DNA of 64,000 nt from Foliimonas ilicis (GTDB lineage: Bacteria; Pseudomonadota; Alphaproteobacteria; Rhizobiales; Rhizobiaceae): the NCBI RefSeq assembly GCF_039939195.1, contig NZ_JBDUUH010000011.1, forward strand, positions 150,851-214,850. Direction: 5' to 3'. Position numbers and translations under genes: made by a program. Each line of letters starts with the position of its first letter. Position 1 is the stretch's first letter. Shown here piece after piece: positions 43,020 through 52,770 of this stretch. A model generated the notes under the pieces. That model was not told the DNA's origin. It searched no databases and worked only from the letters and a program-made list of their open reading frames with translations.

Positions 43020-44591
43020 TCATTCCCATTCGATCGTGCCGGGCGGCTTGCTTGTCACGTCGTAGACGACGCGGTTGATGCCGCGGACTTCGTTGATGAT
43101 GCGGGTGGCGGCGCGGCCGAGGAAGTTCATGTCGTAGTGGTAGAAATCGGCGGTCATGCCGTCGACGGAGGTCACGGCGCGGAGCGCGCAGACGAATTCG
43201 TAGGTGCGGCCATCGCCCATGACGCCGACCGTCTGGACCGGCAAGAGCACGGCGAAAGCCTGCCAGATCGCGTCGTAGAGACCCGCCTTGCGGATTTCAT
43301 CGAGGTAAATCGCATCGGCTTCGCGCAGGATTTCGAGCTTTTCGCGCGAAATGCCGCCGGGGCAGCGGATTGCGAGGCCCGGTCCCGGAAACGGGTGGCG
43401 GCCGATGAAATGATCGGGCAGGCCGAGTTCCTTGCCGAGCACGCGCACTTCGTCCTTGAAGAGTTCGCGCAGCGGCTCGACCAGCTTCATGTTCATGCGG
43501 TCAGGCAAGCCGCCGACATTGTGGTGCGACTTGATGGTCGAGGAAGTCGCGCCGGTGAATGACACGCTCTCGATAACGTCCGGGTAGAGCGTGCCCTGTG
43601 CGAGGAAATCCGCGCCGCCGAGCTTTTCTGCCTCTTCCTCGAAAACCTCGATGAAGAGACGGCCAATCGTCTTGCGTTTCGTTTCAGGGTCGCTCTCGCC
43701 TTCGAGCGCGGAAATGAAACGATCCGACGCATCGACCATGATGAGCGGTAGATTGTAATGCTCGCGGAACATGGCGACGACTTCCGCCGCCTCGTTCTTC
43801 CGCATCAGGCCGTGATCGACCAGAATGCAGGTGAGCTGTTCGCCGACCGCCTCGTGGATCAGAAGGGCCGCAACGGAGGAATCCACGCCGCCCGAAAGCG
43901 CACAGATGACCTTGCCCTTGCCAACCTGTTGACGGATCGCCTCGATGGCCTGCTCGCGGTAAGCGGCCATCGTCCAGTCAGATTTCAGACCGGCAATGCG
44001 ATGCACGAAATTTGAGAGCAGCTTCGCGCCGTCCGGCGTGTGAACGACTTCCGGGTGGAACTGGACGGCGTAGAATTTGCGCTTCTCATCAGCAATCGCA
44101 GCATATGGCGCGCCATTCGACGTGCCGACAACGCGGAAGCCCTCCGGCAGCGCGGTTACGCGGTCGCCATGGCTCATCCACACCTGATGGCGTGTGCCTT
44201 TTGCCCATACGCCGTCGAATAGTGCGCAATCATTCTCGATCTCGAGGAAGGCGCGGCCGAATTCGCGGTGATGGCCGCTCTCGACCTTGCCGCCAAGCTG
44301 CGCGCACATGGTCTGTTCGCCGTAGCAGATGCCGAGAACGGGAATGCCTGCCTCGAAAACGGCCTGCGGCGCGCGCGGGCTGCCAATATCGACCGTGGAG
44401 TGCGGGCTGCCCGAAAGGATCACCGCTTTCGGCTTGATCGCCGCGAAAGCTTCGCCTGCCGACTGGAACGGCACGACTTCGGAATAGACGCCGGCTTCGC
44501 GGATGCGCCGGGCGATGAGCTGCGTCACCTGGCTGCCGAAGTCGATGATGAGAACTGTGTCGGGATGATTTTCGGTTGTCATGGCGGGCAT
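43020..44591 (-). CDS. guaA: GMP synthase (glutamine-hydrolysing)
   Basis: It converts XMP to GMP with glutamine and ATP. The glutamine amidotransferase domain has LGICYGEQTM with the nucleophile Cys89 and FHPEVVHT with its His. The ATP-pyrophosphatase domain carries SGGVDSSVAALL (near 230), and the C-terminal dimerisation domain ends TSKPPGTIEWE. There are 523 residues from 44591; the in-frame ATG at 44582 would give 520. It is convergent with the NmrA-type gene, 20 bases apart. Confidence 0.97.
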   Translation of the reverse strand: MPAMTTENHPDTVLIIDFGSQVTQLIARRIREAGVYSEVVPFQSAGEAFAAIKPKAVILSGSPHSTVDIGSPRAPQAVFEAGIPVLGICYGEQTMCAQLGGKVESGHHREFGRAFLEIENDCALFDGVWAKGTRHQVWMSHGDRVTALPEGFRVVGTSNGAPYAAIADEKRKFYAVQFHPEVVHTPDGAKLLSNFVHRIAGLKSDWTMAAYREQAIEAIRQQVGKGKVICALSGGVDSSVAALLIHEAVGEQLTCILVDHGLMRKNEAAEVVAMFREHYNLPLIMVDASDRFISALEGESDPETKRKTIGRLFIEVFEEEAEKLGGADFLAQGTLYPDVIESVSFTGATSSTIKSHHNVGGLPDRMNMKLVEPLRELFKDEVRVLGKELGLPDHFIGRHPFPGPGLAIRCPGGISREKLEILREADAIYLDEIRKAGLYDAIWQAFAVLLPVQTVGVMGDGRTYEFVCALRAVTSVDGMTADFYHYDMNFLGRAATRIINEVRGINRVVYDVTSKPPGTIEWE

Positions 44592-44637
44592 TTAAAGAAA
44601 GAAACGAGTCGGCGCAATGGGTTGCGTTATCCAGACC

Positions 44638-45273
44638 TCACAGCTTGATCGCGCCATCTTCCAGTGCGTTGCCAAGCAGGCCGACCGCATGGCCGAGTTT
44701 TTCATCGATGACATGCAGATATTCCGTCCAATCGTTGATGTGGGTCAGTTCGGCCACACCGTCGGAAATGCCGCGCAGTCCGATCAGCGGCAGGCCGAAA
44801 AGCTGGCATGCGCGCAACACTGCGAATGTCTCCATATCGACCATGTCGGCGGCGATCAGATCGTAGGCAGAACCGGAAACGATGTTGGCGCCGGTCGACA
44901 GGCTGGCTTGCTTGATGCCGGGAATGCGCAACGGCAATTCAAGAACCGCAGGCAGATCGAGGAAAGGCGTTCGTCCTTTTTCGAAACCGAGCGCGGACGC
45001 GTCCATGTCGCGGTAGCTGACCGAAACCGCCTGATAGATTTCCGCCTGTTCGAGTGTGCGGCTTCCGGCCGATCCGAGCGAGACGACAAGATCAGGCAGT
45101 GTATTTTTGGCGTTCAGTTTGGCCAGTTCCGCGCCGAGCGTCACGCCTGCCTCGACCGGGCCGACGCCGGTTATGAAGGGCGTGAAAAGCGCTTTCAGAT
45201 GCGGGCCATATTCGGCATCTGCAGCCATGACGAAAAGGATGTTCTTGCCGCCAAACCGCGTGACGAGTGACAA
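44638..45273 (-). CDS. mtnN: 5'-methylthioadenosine/S-adenosylhomocysteine nucleosidase
   Basis: 211 residues of the nucleoside phosphorylase fold. It removes adenine from methylthioadenosine and S-adenosylhomocysteine. The family marks are FITGVGPVEAGV near residue 35, VSLGSAGS, VDMETFAVLRACQ, and the RGISDGVAEL loop with the catalytic Asp. The start is a TTG one base after the thioesterase stop, so the genes are coupled. It recycles methyl-cycle by-products and also influences quorum-sensing precursors. Confidence 0.9.
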   Translation of the reverse strand: MSLVTRFGGKNILFVMAADAEYGPHLKALFTPFITGVGPVEAGVTLGAELAKLNAKNTLPDLVVSLGSAGSRTLEQAEIYQAVSVSYRDMDASALGFEKGRTPFLDLPAVLELPLRIPGIKQASLSTGANIVSGSAYDLIAADMVDMETFAVLRACQLFGLPLIGLRGISDGVAELTHINDWTEYLHVIDEKLGHAVGLLGNALEDGAIKL

Positions 45274-45274
45274 G

Positions 45275-45733
45275 TCAGCCTTCCATGCCGTCGCGGCCGA
45301 CGACGGTCATCATCGTGCCGGTCATGGTCGCGACCAGCTTCGCCTCGCCATCCGCTGCAATCGCATAGGCCTGTCCATCCGCCACAATAATCGTGCGGCC
45401 GGGCTTGGTCACAGACCCGCGAAACAGGAAGCGTTCGCCCTTGCCGGGTGCCAGAAGATTGACCTTGAATTCGATCGTCAGCACTGCCGCGTTTTCCGGC
45501 ATCAGCGAATAGGCGGCGTAGCCACAGGCAGAATCCAGCGCGGTGGAAATGACGCCCGCATGGAGAAAGCCGTGCTGCTGGGTGAGATTTTGCGAATAGG
45601 GCATCTCGATTTCGATGATGCCGGGTGTAACGAGCGTCAACTCCGCGCCGATTGCTTTCATTACGTTCTGACGTGCGAAGGAACTGCGGACGCGTTCCTC
45701 ATAATTCGGCGACGGAATGATGTTTGAGGCCAT
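45275..45733 (-). CDS. PaaI-family hotdog thioesterase
   Basis: 152 residues. HGFLHAGVISTALDSACGYAAYSLM near residues 56-80 is the hotdog helix with the conserved His-Gly and the Asp that polarises water. NLLAPGKGERFLFRGSVTKPGR follows. It hydrolyses an acyl-CoA, probably an aromatic or medium-chain ester. AAGGGCAATCTC precedes the ATG. The nucleosidase gene follows directly. Confidence 0.88.
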   Translation of the reverse strand: MASNIIPSPNYEERVRSSFARQNVMKAIGAELTLVTPGIIEIEMPYSQNLTQQHGFLHAGVISTALDSACGYAAYSLMPENAAVLTIEFKVNLLAPGKGERFLFRGSVTKPGRTIIVADGQAYAIAADGEAKLVATMTGTMMTVVGRDGMEG

Positions 45734-45841
45734 GAGATTGCCCTTTCCTGCCCTACGAAATAAGCGAAAGCGGCGTTACAGGCAAATGCAAATGCTGCAT
45801 TGCAACATAACGATCCAACAATCGCCGAAATATTTGCCGGA

Positions 45842-46660
45842 TCAGTTGCGCTGAGCGGTCTGCTCGTCCCGCAAACGCTGGACTTCGCGGCGTTTGTTGA
45901 CCAATGAAGCGGCAATGACCCCCAGCGCGACGACCGCGATCAGCAGCGTACAGGCGGCGTTGATTTCAGGTGTCACGCCAAGACGCACCTGGCTGTAAAT
46001 CTTCATCGGCAGGGTCGTTGCGCCCGGACCGGAGGTGAAGCTCGCAATCACCAGATCGTCCAGCGAAAGGGTGAAAGCCAGCATCCAGCCGGAAACGACG
46101 GCAGGCAGAATGACCGGCAGCGTCACCTGAAAAAACGTCTTGAAGGGCGGCGCGCCGAGATCCATCGCGGCTTCCTCCAGCGACCTGTCGAAGGTGAGCA
46201 GGCGCGACTGCACGACGACCGCCACGAAACACATCGAGAAGGTGATGTGGGCCAGCGTTACCGTCAGGAACCCGCGATCCAGACCGATGGCCACGAAGAG
46301 CAGAAGAAGCGATAGGCCGGTGATGACTTCGGGCATGACCAGCGGTGCAAACACCATGCCGGAGAACAATACGCGCCCCTTGAAGCGCGTGTAGCGTGTC
46401 AGCGCGAGTGCTGCCATCGTGCCCAGAATGGTCGCGACGGTTGCCGATGCGAGGCCGACGCGGATCGTCACCCATGCCGCGTCCATCAGGCCGCGATTGT
46501 TGAAAAGCGAGACATACCATTTGGTCGAGAAACCCGCCCAGACGGTCACAAGACGTGACTCGTTGAACGAGAAGATCACCAGAAGCACGATCGGCAGATA
46601 GAGGAATGCGAACCCCAGGACGATCGAGCAGATATTGAAGCGGCTCCAAGTGCTGTTCAT
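45842..46660 (-). CDS. potI: Putrescine ABC transporter permease PotI
   Basis: 272 residues and six helices of the BPD-type permease. The cytoplasmic EAA loop is DRSLEEAAMDLGAPPFKTFFQVTLPVILPAVVSG near residues 150-183, and the N-terminal end matches the PotC/PotI class. It begins seven bases after potH and is the last gene of the operon. With PotH it forms the membrane channel. Confidence 0.92.
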   Translation of the reverse strand: MNSTWSRFNICSIVLGFAFLYLPIVLLVIFSFNESRLVTVWAGFSTKWYVSLFNNRGLMDAAWVTIRVGLASATVATILGTMAALALTRYTRFKGRVLFSGMVFAPLVMPEVITGLSLLLLFVAIGLDRGFLTVTLAHITFSMCFVAVVVQSRLLTFDRSLEEAAMDLGAPPFKTFFQVTLPVILPAVVSGWMLAFTLSLDDLVIASFTSGPGATTLPMKIYSQVRLGVTPEINAACTLLIAVVALGVIAASLVNKRREVQRLRDEQTAQRN

Positions 46661-46667
46661 CGCGCCC

Positions 46668-47627
46668 TCACCGGTCCAGTTCTTGTGCGCGGGCCTGCGC
46701 CTGCTGGAAAATCATGATCGGAATGACCAGCAGCAGCAGCAATATCACCGCCACTGCCGACGAAACCGGCCAGTCGCGATTGGCGAAGAACTCGTTCCAC
46801 AGCGTCTTGCCGATCATCAGCGTCTGCGACCCGCCGAGAAGATCGGGGATGACGAATTCGCCGACAGCCGGGATGAAGACGAGCAGGCAACCCGCGACGA
46901 CACCGGGCAGCGAAAGCCGGAAGGTGATCTTCCAGAAGGCGCTTATCGGCGGACAGCCGAGGTCGTTCGCCGCCTCGATCAGCGAATAATCCATTTTTTC
47001 GAGTGCCGAATAGAGCGGCAGGATCATGAATGGCAGGTAGGAATAGACGATACCGATATAGATCGCCGTATGGGTGTTGAGGATGATCAGCGGCTGGTCG
47101 ATGGCGCCGATCCAGAACAGGAACTGGTTGAGCAGGCCTTCCGGCTTCAAAATGCCTATCCAAGCGTAGACGCGGATCAGGAAGCTCGTCCAGAAAGGCA
47201 GGATCACCAGCATCAGAAGTGTGGGCCGCCACGTCGCCGGTGCACGCGCCATGCCATAGGCAATCGGATAGCCCACAAGCAGGGCAATGAACGTTGAAAT
47301 GCCCGCGATCGTTACGCTGGAAACGTATGCGTTGAAGTAAAGCGCATCTTCAGTCAGCCAGACATAATTGTCGAAGCTCAGCTCCCTGAGCTGTTGAAAA
47401 AAAACGCCGATGCCGTTTTCCAGGCTGAAAGCCGGTGTGTAGGGCGGCATCGCGATTTCGGTCTGCGACAGCGAAATCTTGAAAACGATGATGAACGGGA
47501 CAAGGAAGAATACGAACAGCCAGATATAGGGAACGAGGATGACGAGCCGTTCCATGAAGCCCGACAACAGTCTTCCGGCAAAATTCGGCCTGTGCACGGC
47601 AGCAGATGTTTGGGCTTGAACGGCCAT
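46668..47627 (-). CDS. potH: Putrescine ABC transporter permease PotH
   Basis: 319 residues: a cytoplasmic start, six membrane helices and an EAA loop SLIEAANDLGCPPISAFWKITFRLSLPGVVAG near residue 215. PotH-type proteins have a longer N-terminal part than PotI, as here. It lies 12 bases after potG. It pairs with PotI in the inner membrane. Confidence 0.92.
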   Translation of the reverse strand: MAVQAQTSAAVHRPNFAGRLLSGFMERLVILVPYIWLFVFFLVPFIIVFKISLSQTEIAMPPYTPAFSLENGIGVFFQQLRELSFDNYVWLTEDALYFNAYVSSVTIAGISTFIALLVGYPIAYGMARAPATWRPTLLMLVILPFWTSFLIRVYAWIGILKPEGLLNQFLFWIGAIDQPLIILNTHTAIYIGIVYSYLPFMILPLYSALEKMDYSLIEAANDLGCPPISAFWKITFRLSLPGVVAGCLLVFIPAVGEFVIPDLLGGSQTLMIGKTLWNEFFANRDWPVSSAVAVILLLLLVIPIMIFQQAQARAQELDR

Positions 47628-47639
47628 GTCTGCGCCCCT

Positions 47640-48782
47640 CTACCGCGTCAACACGACGCCGGCGTCGGGCGCGAAGGAAATCCACGCCCGGTCCTGCCAT
47701 GTCAACGGGTCTTCCACGACGCGCGATGCGTTGAGCGTGCTCGCCTTGACCACCTGACCGTCATCCAGCTTGACGTGATAAACGGTCATGTCGCCGAGAT
47801 AGGCGATGTCGTAAATCTCACCCTCGACAGCGTTGCTCGAAACGTCCTGCGGCTTTTTTGAGGAAACCTTGATCTTTTCGGGCCTGATCGCAAAGGCGAC
47901 TGGCTCGCCCTGCTCTGCCGAGCCGAAATTCTGGCTGCGGATTGCGAAACCACTGCCTGCGGTGATCTTCGCGCCTGTCTCGTCCAGCGTATCGAGCTTG
48001 CCCTCGAACAAATTCACATTGCCGACGAAACCGGCGACGAAACGCGAACCCGGTGCTTCGTAGATTTCGGCAGGCGTGGCGACCTGCATCACCTCGCCCT
48101 TGTCCAGAATGGCGATGCGGTCGGCCATCGTCATCGCTTCTTCCTGATCGTGCGTCACGACGAGGAAGGTCAGGCCGAGATTCTGCTGAAGATCCATCAG
48201 TTCGAACTGCGTTTCCTCGCGCAGCTTCTTGTCGAGCGCGCCCAGCGGCTCATCCAGAAGCAGCACCTTCGGCCTTTTCGCGACCGAACGCGCGAGCGCC
48301 ACGCGCTGGCGTTGTCCGCCGGAAAGCTGGTGCGGCTTGCGCTTGGCAAATTGCGTGAGCTTTACCAGCCGCAGCATTTCGGCAACGCGCGCTTCGATCT
48401 CGGCTTTCGGCATGCCTTCCTGCTTGAGACCGAAGGCGATATTCGCCTCGACGCTCATATGCGGAAACAGCGCATAGGACTGGAACATCATGTTGACGGG
48501 CCGTTTATACGGCGGAATGCCGCGCAAATCCTGCCCGTCCAGCAGGATGCGCCCGGATGACGGCTCGTCGAAACCGGCGAGCATTCGCAGCAGCGTGGAC
48601 TTGCCGCAACCCGAAGCGCCCAGAAGCGCGAAGAACTCGCGCTCGAAGATCGAAAGCGACAGATTGTTGACTGCCGTGAAGTCGCCGAAGCGCTTCGTGA
48701 TATTTTCAAAGACGATGTAGGGCTTGGCTTGTGGATCGGTCCACGGCGAAAAACTCCTCCGGATGCTGCCAAGCGATGTCAT
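47640..48782 (-). CDS. potG: Putrescine ABC transporter ATP-binding protein PotG
   Basis: 380 residues. Walker A is GASGCGKST (near 56), the Q-loop FQSYALFPHMS, the signature LSGGQRQRVALARS, Walker B LLLDEPLGALD and the switch THDQEEAM. A TOBE domain follows (about 290-380), characteristic of the PotA/PotG group, and includes FAIRPEKIKVSS. It is downstream of potF across a stem-loop, so its expression may be lower than that of the binding protein. Confidence 0.94.
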   Translation of the reverse strand: MTSLGSIRRSFSPWTDPQAKPYIVFENITKRFGDFTAVNNLSLSIFEREFFALLGASGCGKSTLLRMLAGFDEPSSGRILLDGQDLRGIPPYKRPVNMMFQSYALFPHMSVEANIAFGLKQEGMPKAEIEARVAEMLRLVKLTQFAKRKPHQLSGGQRQRVALARSVAKRPKVLLLDEPLGALDKKLREETQFELMDLQQNLGLTFLVVTHDQEEAMTMADRIAILDKGEVMQVATPAEIYEAPGSRFVAGFVGNVNLFEGKLDTLDETGAKITAGSGFAIRSQNFGSAEQGEPVAFAIRPEKIKVSSKKPQDVSSNAVEGEIYDIAYLGDMTVYHVKLDDGQVVKASTLNASRVVEDPLTWQDRAWISFAPDAGVVLTR

Positions 48783-48817
48783 TCAATCCTCTCCGCTCTT
48801 TTCTGGCCGGACGTTCA

Positions 48818-48842
48818 AGAGCCCCGGTTCGACCGGGGCTCT
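48818..48842 (-). terminator. Intercistronic stem-loop between potF and potG
   Basis: AGAGCCCCGGT and ACCGGGGCTCT form a perfect 11-bp stem with a three-base TCG loop. No T tract follows on the minus strand, so it is more likely a partial terminator or an mRNA 3'-end stabiliser for potF than a full stop. It starts ten bases after the potF stop codon. Confidence 0.7.
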
Positions 48843-48851
48843 CTACGCTTC

Positions 48852-49952
48852 TTATTGACCTGTGACGATCTTGGTCCAGCTACGCGTCACCAGACGCTGC
48901 GTCTTTGAATCGTAAGGCGCGACGGTCCAGAGTTTGTTCAGCGTTTCGTCGTCCGGATAGATTGCCGGATCGTCGAGGATTTCCTTATCGACGAATTCCT
49001 GCGCGGCCTTGTTGCCGTTCGGGAAATAGACGTAGTTCGTGGCTTTCGCCGCGACTTCCGGCTTCATGATGTAGTTCAGGAATTCATGCGCTTCCTCGAC
49101 ATTCTTGGCATCGGCCGGGATCGCCATCTGATCGAACCACATTTCCGCGCCTTCCTTCGGGATCGAATAGCCGACAACGACACCCTGATCGGCTTCCGCA
49201 GCGCGGTCGCGCGCCTGGAACACGTCGCCCGACCAGCCGACAGCCAGGCAGATGTCGCCATTTGCCAGCGCGTTGATGTATTCGGAAGAGTGGAATTTGC
49301 GGATGTAAGGGCGGATCTTGAGCAGCGCTTCTTCAGCCTTGGCCAGATCTTCCGGCTCCTTGCTCTCAGGGTTCAGGCCAAGATAATGCAAGGTGGTCGG
49401 GATGATGTCGGTCGGCGAATCCAGAACATAGACGCCGCAATCGGCAAGCTTGGCCAGCTTTTCCGGGTTGTAGAAAATGTCCCACGTATCGACTTCATCG
49501 ATACCGAGCGCTTCCTTCACCTTGGTTTCATTGTAGCCGAGGCCGACAGTGCCCCACATATAGTTGATCGAATATTCGTTGCCGGGGTCGTATTTCGCCA
49601 TGCGCGTGGTCACGACATCCCACATATTGGAAAGGTTCGGCAGCTTCGACTTATCAAGCTTCTGGTAGACGCCCGCCTGAATCTGGCGAACGAGGAACGG
49701 GCTTGCGGTCGGCACGACTACGTCATAGCCACTGCCGCCAGCCAGCAGCTTCGTTTCAAGGATTTCGTTGGAATCGAAGACGTCGTAGACGACTTTGATG
49801 CCGGTTTCCTTGGTGAATTCGGAGATGACGGAATCGTCGATATAGTCGGACCAGTTGTAAACGTTGACAACACGTTCCTGAGCCTGTGCGGCAAAGCTGG
49901 ACATAGCCAGCAAAGCCGAGGCCGCCGACAGCCAAAGCGCATTACGGATCAT
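48852..49952 (-). CDS. potF: Putrescine-binding periplasmic protein PotF
   Basis: 366 residues with a signal peptide (MIRNALWLSAASALLAMSS to AQA, about 24). The mature start RVVNVYNWSDYIDDSVI is a PotD/PotF landmark, in which aromatic and acidic residues bind the polyamine. GWSGDVFQARDRA also fits the class. It is the first gene of potFGHI, with TAGGAGATTTTA before the ATG and about 140 bases of upstream region. A putrescine rather than spermidine preference is suggested by the gene order. Confidence 0.93.
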   Translation of the reverse strand: MIRNALWLSAASALLAMSSFAAQAQERVVNVYNWSDYIDDSVISEFTKETGIKVVYDVFDSNEILETKLLAGGSGYDVVVPTASPFLVRQIQAGVYQKLDKSKLPNLSNMWDVVTTRMAKYDPGNEYSINYMWGTVGLGYNETKVKEALGIDEVDTWDIFYNPEKLAKLADCGVYVLDSPTDIIPTTLHYLGLNPESKEPEDLAKAEEALLKIRPYIRKFHSSEYINALANGDICLAVGWSGDVFQARDRAAEADQGVVVGYSIPKEGAEMWFDQMAIPADAKNVEEAHEFLNYIMKPEVAAKATNYVYFPNGNKAAQEFVDKEILDDPAIYPDDETLNKLWTVAPYDSKTQRLVTRSWTKIVTGQ

Positions 49953-50090
49953 TAAAATCTCCTATTGATTCAAGCCCCTTCCCGGCCTTCGCAGTGCAGC
50001 GTGACCGGATTTTGCAGTCAGCCTATTGGCCTTTTTGCAAGGCGACAAGCGCGAAATGGCAGATTGCGGCAAGACTTGAACGACGCAAGG

Positions 50091-51050
50091 TCAATTCGGC
50101 GCAGGCATTCCGGTCGTGCCGGGTCGTTGCGGACGCGATTGGCGCCGGAATTCCAGCGAAATATGCACCAGAAGCGCCGTAAACACGACCGCACCGCCAA
50201 TTATGGTGCGCGTGGATGGCACTTCGGCGTGGATCAGCCACACCCAGACCGGGCCAAGCAAAGTTTCGAATGTTCCAAGCAGCGCGGCAAAGGCCGCAGG
50301 CACCAGCCGAGCGCCGGTTGCGAAGAAGGCAAGCCCAAGCCCAAGATTGAGCGCGCCGAAGGCAAACAGAAACGCCATGTCGCGCGACGAGACCAGCAGC
50401 GTTTCTGCATGAATGGCGGAAAAGCCTGCGGCAAAGATCGTGCCGAGGCACGTCGCGGGCGTCATCCGCACATGCGAAAACCGTCTGGTGATGACGGTTG
50501 CGATTGCAAAAACGGTCGCGATCAGCACAGCCAGACCATCGCCGATGGGCGAAACCTGACCGTTGAAAGATTCCGACACCATGATCGCGACACCGCAAAT
50601 CACGGCGGCAATGGCGATCCATGTCGCGGTCGCCACCCGCTCGCGGAAAAGCACCCATGCGAACAGCGCCGCCAGCAGCGGCACGCCGGCCTGCATCAAA
50701 AGGACATTGGCGACCGTCGTATAGGAGAGTGCCACGACGAAACTCGATGAGGCTATTGCAAAGCAAAGCGCGACAGCAAATCCCGGCAGGCCCATATCGC
50801 GGAAAAGTTTTAGCGTGCCGCGTCCGCCATCGCGCCAGATCATGAAACCGAGAAGAAATACCGCGGCCCAGACGGAGCGCCAGAACACGACAGTCCAGCT
50901 ATCGCCAGTATCGATGAAGCGGGCGATTGCGCCACCGAAACTCCAGCAAAGCGCGGACAGGAAGACAAGCAAAAGCCCGATCTTCTCTTCCTGCGGCGAG
51001 ACAGGTGCGAGTTGGCCGCGAGCGGCCGGAACAACAGCGGAATCACTCAT
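50091..51050 (-). CDS. EamA-family (DMT) transporter
   Basis: About 319 residues with ten helices in two EamA repeats (for example LVFLSALCWSFGGAIARF at the start and ALLGTFETLLGPVWVWL in the second repeat). The substrate is unknown; most members export amino acids or metabolites. I chose ATG 51050 (MSDSAVVPAARGQ). The frame extends to 51107, which adds 19 residues of unlike composition. It is not in an obvious operon. Confidence 0.85.
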   Translation of the reverse strand: MSDSAVVPAARGQLAPVSPQEEKIGLLLVFLSALCWSFGGAIARFIDTGDSWTVVFWRSVWAAVFLLGFMIWRDGGRGTLKLFRDMGLPGFAVALCFAIASSSFVVALSYTTVANVLLMQAGVPLLAALFAWVLFRERVATATWIAIAAVICGVAIMVSESFNGQVSPIGDGLAVLIATVFAIATVITRRFSHVRMTPATCLGTIFAAGFSAIHAETLLVSSRDMAFLFAFGALNLGLGLAFFATGARLVPAAFAALLGTFETLLGPVWVWLIHAEVPSTRTIIGGAVVFTALLVHISLEFRRQSRPQRPGTTGMPAPN

Positions 51051-51163
51051 CGCACAACCATCTCGATAACCCGCAGCAAAAGCGGTTATTCCGCTTATCG
51101 CAGCCAAGACCTGGCCGCGTGGCCCAAGGAAAGCTCAACCATTATGGCACCCGGTGTAGCGCT

Positions 51164-52588
51164 CTATTGAAAATCGAAAGCGCTCAATCCCGTCACCATT
51201 TCGTCCAACCCAAGCGGTCGCGTGATCGGCGGTTCGGCACGCGACAGGCAGCCCGGCCTTTCGCAAAGTCTGCATGCTGGGCCAACCGCCGTGACGCCGC
51301 CGTTCAGCATAGCGGGAAGTGCCGTCGCATAAACGATCTCGTCGCGATACGCGATGTCGCAACCAAGCAGGATTGCGGTGCGGCGCGGACGTTCGGTAAA
51401 TGTGCCCTGCGGCCCTTCCAGCGTGCGCGCAATCGTCAAAAATTCCGCGCCGTCCGGCATTTCCACCGCTTCGACCAGAATCTGCCCCGGTTGGCTGAAC
51501 GCGGCGTGCACCGGCAGTTTCGGGCATGCGCCACCAAAACGGCTGTGCGGATAGCCTTGCGCACCTGCCCGCCTGAAACGATGCCCGGCATTGTCGATTT
51601 CCATCATGAAGAAAGGCACGCCGGAAGCGCCAGCCCGCTGCAATGTCGTCAGCCGGTTTGCCGCCTGTTCGAATGAAACGCCGAAACGCGACCGCAGCAG
51701 ATCGACATCGTAACGCCCGCGCCCGGCGGCAGACTGAAACGCCTGATAAGGCATCATCAGCGCATGTGCCGCATACCGCGCCAGTTCGAACCGGGCGAGA
51801 CGCCGCGCTTCGTCTGACGACAATTTCAGCGCCTGTACTTCCGCGGCAATCGCCACCTGCATGCGGATGAGACAGGCTTCCATCGCCACTTCGCGCAACT
51901 GGTCGAAAGGCGAAAGCCGCTCCGATATGAACAGCCGCTGCGAATGCTTGTCATAGCGGCGACGCCAGTTCGGCATGGTCGCGACCGGCAGGATTTTGAC
52001 GACGATGCCGTATTCGCGCCGCAGCCACTCCTTCAAAGCACCGATCAAATCGTCACCGGGCTTCAGAAGCTGCGTGAACGCGTCCGCCTCTTCCTCTATT
52101 GACTGAAAATAGTTCTGACGCCGCTCGAAAACCTCGTGCACCTCGTCGATCGGCAACCGCGCGGAGGAAAGGGCGGTCGAATGGCCTTCATGCGCCAGAA
52201 GCTCCGACAGATCGGAAAGGCGTCCGGCCTGCTCCTTATAGGCGCGGAAAAGCTTGATCACTGCCGCTGCCGCATTTGGCGCACCCTCGGCGATCTCGAC
52301 AAGCTCCTGATCGCCGGGCAGCTCGCCTGAAAGCAGTGGATCAGCGAACACCTCGCGCAACGCCGCAATCGAGCCGCCCGCCTCGCCCTGCAACTCCTCC
52401 GGCTCGATCTTGTAGACGGAAGCCAGCCGTAGAATGAGCTGTACGGTCAGCGGCCTCTGGTTGCGCTCGATCAGATTGAGATAGGACGGCGAGATGCCCA
52501 GCCCTTCCGCCATCGCAGTCTGGGTCAGCCCCTTGGCATTGCGGATGCGCCGTATGCGCGGCCCGGCAAAGATTTTCTGTTCAGCCAT
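51164..52588 (-). CDS. Short-chain fatty acyl regulator ScfR-type, XRE family
   Basis: 474 residues. The N-terminal helix-turn-helix GLTQTAMAEGLGISPSYLNLIERNQRPLT (about 20-48) is followed by an IrrE-like, ImmA-related middle and a C-terminal domain with a Cys cluster (CRLCERPGC at about 439-447). The same architecture occurs in ScfR of Rhizobiales and RamB of Corynebacterium, which regulate acetate and glyoxylate-shunt genes. It is divergent from aceA and probably binds the repeated TTTACAA sites between them. Confidence 0.9.
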   Translation of the reverse strand: MAEQKIFAGPRIRRIRNAKGLTQTAMAEGLGISPSYLNLIERNQRPLTVQLILRLASVYKIEPEELQGEAGGSIAALREVFADPLLSGELPGDQELVEIAEGAPNAAAAVIKLFRAYKEQAGRLSDLSELLAHEGHSTALSSARLPIDEVHEVFERRQNYFQSIEEEADAFTQLLKPGDDLIGALKEWLRREYGIVVKILPVATMPNWRRRYDKHSQRLFISERLSPFDQLREVAMEACLIRMQVAIAAEVQALKLSSDEARRLARFELARYAAHALMMPYQAFQSAAGRGRYDVDLLRSRFGVSFEQAANRLTTLQRAGASGVPFFMMEIDNAGHRFRRAGAQGYPHSRFGGACPKLPVHAAFSQPGQILVEAVEMPDGAEFLTIARTLEGPQGTFTERPRRTAILLGCDIAYRDEIVYATALPAMLNGGVTAVGPACRLCERPGCLSRAEPPITRPLGLDEMVTGLSAFDFQ

Positions 52589-52626
52589 CAGACACCACCT
52601 CCCCTCCTTATTCCGAGCGACGCTTT

Positions 52627-52770
52627 GATTTACAAATATTTTACACGATGTTTCGATTTACAATTTTGACAAATTTACAAATCACTCTTGTAAATCCCAA
52701 CACAGATTTTCCCGATTATATCCCGGTATTCTGCAGTTTTTATAGCCTTCATCACACTGAAATGTAAATC
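52627..52770. promoter_or_regulatory. Cluster of TTTACAA/TTGTAAA sites between scfR and aceA
   Basis: The core TTTACAA, usually after GA or AA, occurs at 52629-52635 (GATTTACAAAT), 52657-52663 and 52674-52680. The inverse TTGTAAATC is at 52688-52696, and a partial TGTAAATC at 52763-52770. Four close copies plus one partial copy in about 140 bases between divergent genes are far beyond chance in this G+C-rich DNA. They are good candidates for the ScfR operator. Confidence 0.6.

Noticed and set aside
48818..48842. A tRNA suggested by a GGTTCGA-like run
   Set aside because: The bases are the loop of a perfect 11-bp hairpin between potF and potG, with no cloverleaf around it.
49086..49955. A 289-codon frame opposite potF
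   Set aside because: Antisense to a clear periplasmic binding protein; no independent evidence.
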